NCBI RefSeq assembly: GCF_000397205.1
Contig: NC_021237.1
Location: 5,835,001-5,899,000, forward strand
Origin: Pseudomonas protegens CHA0
GTDB taxonomy: Bacteria; Pseudomonadota; Gammaproteobacteria; Pseudomonadales; Pseudomonadaceae
DNA length: 64,000 bases
Reading direction: 5' to 3'
Made by a program: the position numbers and the translations under genes. Shown here in pieces: positions 60,098 through 64,000 of this stretch. Every line of letters starts with the position of its first letter. Positions within the stretch are counted from its first letter, which is position 1. The notes beneath the pieces were generated by a model that ran no database searches, was not told the DNA's origin, and saw only the letters and a program-made list of their open reading frames with translations.

Positions 60098-61432
60098 ATG
60101 AACCCACGGCAATCGGTGCTGGTGGTCGATGACGCCACGGAAACCCGCGCCCTTGTGGAGATCACTCTGGGCCGAATGCGCTTGCACACCCAAAGTGCGC
60201 GCACCCTGCAGGAAGCCCGTGGCCGCCTGGCCCGGGAGCGCTTTGACCTGTGCCTGACCGACCTGCAGCTACCGGACGGCAGCGGGCTGGAGCTGCTGCG
60301 GCACATCCGCCAGTCCCACCCCAACCTTCCTGTGGCGCTGCTAAGCAACGGCGCCTGTGCACAGGCCAGCGCGGGCGCCCTGCAGGCCGGAGCCTGCCAG
60401 TTGCTGCACAAGCCTCTGGACCTCAAGCAACTGCGCGCTTGGGTAGGTGCCAGCCTGAAGCAGGCCACGGACTGCGCAACGGATGACCCAGCCCGGCAAT
60501 TGCTGGGAGACTCGGCGCCCATGAATGCCCTGCGTCGCCACATCGACAAGCTGGCCCACAGCCTGGCGGCGGTCTATATCAGCGGTGAATCCGGCAGTGG
60601 CAAGGAACGGGTCGCCCGCCTGCTCCACCAGCTTGGCCCCAGGGCCCGATACCCGTTCGTCCCGGTCAACTGCGGGGCGATTCCTTCCGAATTGATGGAG
60701 AGTGAACTCTTCGGCCATTGCAAAGGCAGCTTCAGTGGCGCCGTCAGCGATCAGCCCGGGTTATTTCTAGCCGCCCACGGCGGCACCCTGTTTCTTGATG
60801 AGGTCGCCGACCTGCCCCTGGCCATGCAAGTAAAACTGCTGCGAGCCTTGCAGGAAAAATCCGTGCGCCCTGTAGGCAGCCAACAGGAAAAAACCGTCGA
60901 CGTGCGGATTCTCTGTGCCACCCACAAGGACCTGAAAAACGAGGTAGAGACCGGACGCTTTCGCCAGGACCTCTACTACCGCCTGAACGTCATCGAGTTG
61001 CGAGTCCCTGCGTTGCGCGAGCGCCGTGGCGACATCCCCGCACTGGCCGGGCACGTCCTGCAGCGCCTGGCCAGGGACAGCGGACAGCCTGCCGTCCAGC
61101 TACGTCCCGAAGCCCTGCAAGCCCTGGAGCGCTATGACTTTCCGGGCAACGTGCGAGAGCTGGAAAACCTGCTGGAACGGGCGCAGACCCTATGCGAAGG
61201 ACGCTGGATAGAAACAGACGACCTGCAGTTGCCCAGAGCCGACAGCCTTGAAGCCCGATCATCGGCGGCGGCCACCCAGCTAGACCTGGCGCTGCACCTG
61301 CAACAGGTGGAGCGCCAGCTGCTGCTCCAGGCCCTGGAGGAAACCCGCTGGAACCGCACGGCGGCGGCCCGGCGGCTGAGCCTGTCGTTTCGTTCGATGC
61401 GTTACCGCATGAAGAAGCTCGGGCTGGACTAG
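60098..61432 (+). CDS. pilR: Sigma-54-dependent response regulator PilR
   Basis: A 444-residue NtrC-family regulator close to PilR, the activator of pilA. The receiver domain has VLVVDDA and the acceptor Asp in CLTDLQLPDG (about residue 55), but the usual conserved Thr is Ser. The AAA+ domain has Walker A GESGSGKE and [12 protein letters not shown]. The sigma-54 contact loop reads GSFSGA instead of GAFTGA or GSFTGA. A Fis-type HTH ends the protein. The cognate kinase gene pilS is missing upstream. The ATG at 60098 (MNPRQSVLVV) is chosen over 60080. Confidence 0.88.
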   Translation: MNPRQSVLVVDDATETRALVEITLGRMRLHTQSARTLQEARGRLARERFDLCLTDLQLPDGSGLELLRHIRQSHPNLPVALLSNGACAQASAGALQAGACQLLHKPLDLKQLRAWVGASLKQATDCATDDPARQLLGDSAPMNALRRHIDKLAHSLAAVYISGESGSGKERVARLLHQLGPRARYPFVPVNCGAIPSELMESELFGHCKGSFSGAVSDQPGLFLAAHGGTLFLDEVADLPLAMQVKLLRALQEKSVRPVGSQQEKTVDVRILCATHKDLKNEVETGRFRQDLYYRLNVIELRVPALRERRGDIPALAGHVLQRLARDSGQPAVQLRPEALQALERYDFPGNVRELENLLERAQTLCEGRWIETDDLQLPRADSLEARSSAAATQLDLALHLQQVERQLLLQALEETRWNRTAAARRLSLSFRSMRYRMKKLGLD

Positions 61433-62529
61433 ATCCGACCTTCAGGCGCATAAGGCGCCGGGTCGATGATCGGCGGGTTCCCCAGCAGCAGGTCGCAGAA
61501 CAGCTGGCAGGAGGCCGGCGCCAACACCAGGCCATTGCGGTAGTGCCCGCAGTTGAGCCACAGGCCAGCAAAGCCCGGAACCGGCCCCACGTAGGGAATG
61601 CCTTCCGGAGAGCCCGGGCGCAGCCCGGCCCAGTGCCCGACCACCTCGGCCTCGGCGAGGGCGGGAATCAGCTCGACCGCGGAGGCCTTGAGGCTCTCCA
61701 GGGCCGAAACGGTCGGGGTCTTGTCGAAGCCTTCATGCTCCAGGGTGCTGCCCACCAGAATGTGGCCATCGCGCCGCGGGATGGCATAGCGCCCCTTGGC
61801 CAGGACCATGCAGGACAGAAAGTCGGCAGCACACTTGTAGAGGATCATCTGCCCCTTCACCGGCTCCACCGGCAGTTCCAGGCCCAGGCTGCCCAGCAGT
61901 TCGCCACTCCAGGCCCCCGCGCAGAGCACCACCTGATCAGCGCGAACCTCGCCCAGCGAGCTATCGACCCCCACCACTTGCTGGCCTTCGCGGATAAAAC
62001 CACTGACGGTGCATTGCTCATCGATTTGCACATTAGGCAACGCCTGTAACGCCGCCTTCAGGGATTTGACCAGGCGCGGGTTGCGCACGTTGGCCACATC
62101 GGCCATGTAGATCGCCTGTTGATAACCATTGCCCAGCACCGGCACCGCGTCATACACCGCCGAGATATCCACAGCACTCATCGGCCGGCCTTCACGCTTG
62201 GCCCACTCCAGGGCCTGGGCTTCATCCTCCAGGTCCAGCCAGTAGAGGCCGGTGACATGCACTTGCGGGTCGACACCGGTGGCATTGAACAGTTGCTGGG
62301 CCAGTTGTGGGTAGAAATCCTGCGACCAGTGCGCCAGGGCAGTGACCGCCGGGCTGTAGCGCCAGGGGTAAAGCGGCGAGACGATCCCACCACCGGCCCA
62401 GGACGATTCACGCCCCAGGTCCGAACGTTCCAGAAGCCGTACCTGCTGGCCCTGGGACGCCAGATTGAAGGCGGTGAGCAGGCCGATCACCCCGCCGCCC
62501 ACCACCAGCACTTGCTGTTGCTTAGCCAT
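61429..62529 (-). CDS. thiO: Glycine oxidase ThiO
   Basis: An FAD enzyme that oxidises glycine to iminoglycine (dehydroglycine) for the thiazole part of thiamine. It has 366 residues. The FAD-binding GGGVIGLLTA lies at the N-terminus, SSWAGGGIVSPLYPW at about 45-59, and the C-terminal GHYRNGLVLAP is near the active site. The ATG at 62529 (MAKQQQVLVV) is preferred to a TTG four codons upstream. It ends convergently with pilR, overlapping by four bases. Confidence 0.92.
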   Translation of the reverse strand: MAKQQQVLVVGGGVIGLLTAFNLASQGQQVRLLERSDLGRESSWAGGGIVSPLYPWRYSPAVTALAHWSQDFYPQLAQQLFNATGVDPQVHVTGLYWLDLEDEAQALEWAKREGRPMSAVDISAVYDAVPVLGNGYQQAIYMADVANVRNPRLVKSLKAALQALPNVQIDEQCTVSGFIREGQQVVGVDSSLGEVRADQVVLCAGAWSGELLGSLGLELPVEPVKGQMILYKCAADFLSCMVLAKGRYAIPRRDGHILVGSTLEHEGFDKTPTVSALESLKASAVELIPALAEAEVVGHWAGLRPGSPEGIPYVGPVPGFAGLWLNCGHYRNGLVLAPASCQLFCDLLLGNPPIIDPAPYAPEGRI

Positions 62530-62582
62530 AGTCCGATCCAATCATGAGAAAGACAGTGGGCGCCGCGGCCCGAATCAGGTGC

Positions 62583-62984
62583 TCAGCGCCCCCAGCAATC
62601 CTTGGCGGTCAGCCCTTCGGCCTGGCCGCTGATGCGGGTCGCGCCGGTCTGGTCGATGCTGAAACTGCCGCATTTATCCGCCGCCATCAGCCCATCGTCC
62701 TTCGGGGTCGCGGTCAGGGAGAAGCCGGTGTCGGTCAGGGTTGCGGCAATGCTGTAGTACTCATTGCCGGCGCTCAGGTCCGGGGCGTTGCTGTAGACCC
62801 CAGCCTTGGAGAAATGCCGTTCAAGCTGCTGCGCCTGCTCGGTAAGCAGTACCGCGATTTCGCTGCGGTGCGGTTTTTTCACGTATTCGGTGATGCTGGG
62901 AAGGCTCAACGTAAGGACCAGACCGATGATCGCAATCACGATCATGATTTCGATCAGGGTAAAACCTTGGTTGGATCTGCGCAT
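62583..62984 (-). CDS. pilE: Type IV minor pilin PilE
   Basis: A 133-residue minor pilin. The prepilin leader MRRSNQG is cleaved before FTLIEIMIVIAIIGLVL, and Glu5 is present. One cysteine pair near the C-terminus (DKCGSF and DCWGR) can form a disulphide. It follows pilY1 closely on the same strand; the order matches the P. aeruginosa fimU-pilVWXY1-pilE operon except that pilY2 is absent. A TTG two codons upstream is an alternative start. Confidence 0.9.
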   Translation of the reverse strand: MRRSNQGFTLIEIMIVIAIIGLVLTLSLPSITEYVKKPHRSEIAVLLTEQAQQLERHFSKAGVYSNAPDLSAGNEYYSIAATLTDTGFSLTATPKDDGLMAADKCGSFSIDQTGATRISGQAEGLTAKDCWGR

Positions 62985-62999
62985 GGTCAAGAATCTCGC

Positions 63000-64000
63000 T
63001 TACTGGATTTGTCGCCACAGGATGCGCCGGCTGCCACCGCCGGGCCTTTCCACCAGGGTGCTGATGCCACCCCTGGAGTCACTGATGATCTTGCGGGCGC
63101 CATTGCTGGCAACTCCGCCAAGGCTGGGCACGGTGCCGACGTAGCGCACGCCGCTGGAGGGCTGGTCCTGGTCATCCACGACCCCGTCGCCATTGGTGTC
63201 GAGCACCGCAGCGTCGAGCATCTTACCGCTGAACGCCTCCAGCTCGATCAATTTCCCACTGCCGGCACTCGAACAAGGGTCGTCGGGCTCCAGTTGCAGG
63301 GTGCTGAACACCACCCTGCCGGCCACCAGGGTCGCCTCGTTGAGCACCCGCTCGCCGGCTGCCAGGCCACCTTGTACCAGGGGCAGGTACCAGCCGCGCT
63401 GCGCCGGATAACGCACCTCGTTGAGGGTGCTGCGCAGGAAACTGCCGGCCGCCGCGCTGAACCCGGCCTCAAGGTGCTGCACCTGCAACTGACTTTCGCC
63501 AATGCCCCCAGGACCGCCCTCGGCGTCCCACACGCCATAGAATCCCTGGCGCGCCCGGCTTTGCTTGTCCCGGGTCTCGTTGAGCTTGCCCGTACCGAAC
63601 AGCACCAATTGGCCACCACGGGGATGATCGAGCAGGCGCGGCGGTGCGCTGATCGGCTGGCTGGCGCCTCCCGCGGTGCGGAACAAGGGCTGCCCGGCAA
63701 ATGCCAGATGCCAGCTGGCGCTATCGTTGCCGGACAGCTCGAATTTCCACAGTCGCCCCTTGAGGTCGCCCGCATAGGCCGCCTGCACTTCATTGCGTGC
63801 ATTGACCTTGAGGGTGACGGACGACAGGCCATTGTCAGGCTGGTCGTCAATGGCGATCTCGCGAATCAGCGAGCCATCATTCAGGTCCACCACATACAGC
63901 GCTGCCACCCCGGAATGGCTGCCGTAGCCATTGCCGATGAAGGCCGCCCAGCGACCATCGGCCAAGCGCGCTACCTGTGGGCGGGCATAGGCATACCCCA
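63000..64000 (-). CDS. pilY1: PilY1-like pilus tip/adhesin protein (C-terminal part)
   Basis: The last 333 codons; the gene continues beyond the right edge. It is a beta-propeller of the PilY1 C-terminal family, with repeating segments such as FIGNGYGSHSGVAALYVVDL and AYAGDLKGRLWKFEL. A calcium-binding loop DTNGDGVVDDQD lies near the end; this site controls pilus extension and retraction in P. aeruginosa. The N-terminal von Willebrand-like part, if present, is outside the window. Confidence 0.92.
   Translation of the reverse strand, partial: GYAYARPQVARLADGRWAAFIGNGYGSHSGVAALYVVDLNDGSLIREIAIDDQPDNGLSSVTLKVNARNEVQAAYAGDLKGRLWKFELSGNDSASWHLAFAGQPLFRTAGGASQPISAPPRLLDHPRGGQLVLFGTGKLNETRDKQSRARQGFYGVWDAEGGPGGIGESQLQVQHLEAGFSAAAGSFLRSTLNEVRYPAQRGWYLPLVQGGLAAGERVLNEATLVAGRVVFSTLQLEPDDPCSSAGSGKLIELEAFSGKMLDAAVLDTNGDGVVDDQDQPSSGVRYVGTVPSLGGVASNGARKIISDSRGGISTLVERPGGGSRRILWRQIQ

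Overview
The window is chromosomal DNA from a Pseudomonas of the P. fluorescens/protegens type. The evidence is GC-rich coding with Pseudomonas gene neighbourhoods throughout, the sRNAs PrrF and CrcZ, Pseudomonas-type REP elements, and a PsoR-like LuxR solo beside a proline iminopeptidase gene. Nearly all of it is conserved core genome. From memory, the gene order follows the PA4690-PA4735 and PA4525-PA4550 blocks of P. aeruginosa PAO1, joined here near position 35-41 kb.

Layout. 1-11 kb (mostly minus strand): methionine sulfoxide repair (msrP, msrQ), phosphatidylserine synthase, the ilvI-ilvH-ilvC branched-chain amino acid operon with a very long leader, yqcC, the PBP1b activator lpoP and mrcB. 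9.7-13.2 kb: a kinase fusion, a pentapeptide protein, a TfoX C-domain protein, the cAMP-binding protein CbpA and one Fur-controlled PrrF sRNA. 13.2-17.3 kb: the haem uptake operon phuTUVW with its own Fur box. 17.3-25.7 kb: sfsA, an aminotransferase, dksA, gluQ and cbrX-cbrA-cbrB. CbrB then switches on the sRNA CrcZ (25.86-26.23 kb) from a sigma-54 promoter, which relieves Hfq/Crc catabolite repression. 26.4-32.5 kb: pcnB, folK, panB, panC, a broken panD and pgi. 32.6-41.7 kb: acs, an MpaB-family protein, a thiolase, a REP cluster, a 23S-type methyltransferase, a large DUF748 envelope protein and a BON protein. 41.9-45.6 kb: pilA, pilC, pilD, coaE and yacG. 45.6-49.5 kb: small conserved proteins and ndh. 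49.6-52.8 kb: an accessory pip-psoR-creatinase group next to a four-gene tRNA operon. 53.7-59.7 kb: clpB, pgeF, rluD, bamD and a small PP0621-family gene. 60.1-64 kb: pilR, thiO, pilE and the end of pilY1.

The most useful observations are losses and regulatory sites rather than a new multi-gene system. panD survives only as an in-frame deletion relic without its catalytic serine. The type IV pilus locus lacks pilB, pilS and pilY2 at their usual positions, and its PilR has an altered sigma-54 contact loop. The haem operon lacks phuR and phuS. Only one prrF copy occupies the site that holds a tandem pair in P. aeruginosa. A nine-residue leader peptide ending in four leucines, with a strong ribosome binding site, lies far upstream of ilvI and suggests attenuation. 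I found no phage, insertion sequence, CRISPR array or defence system, and I do not claim an undescribed system.
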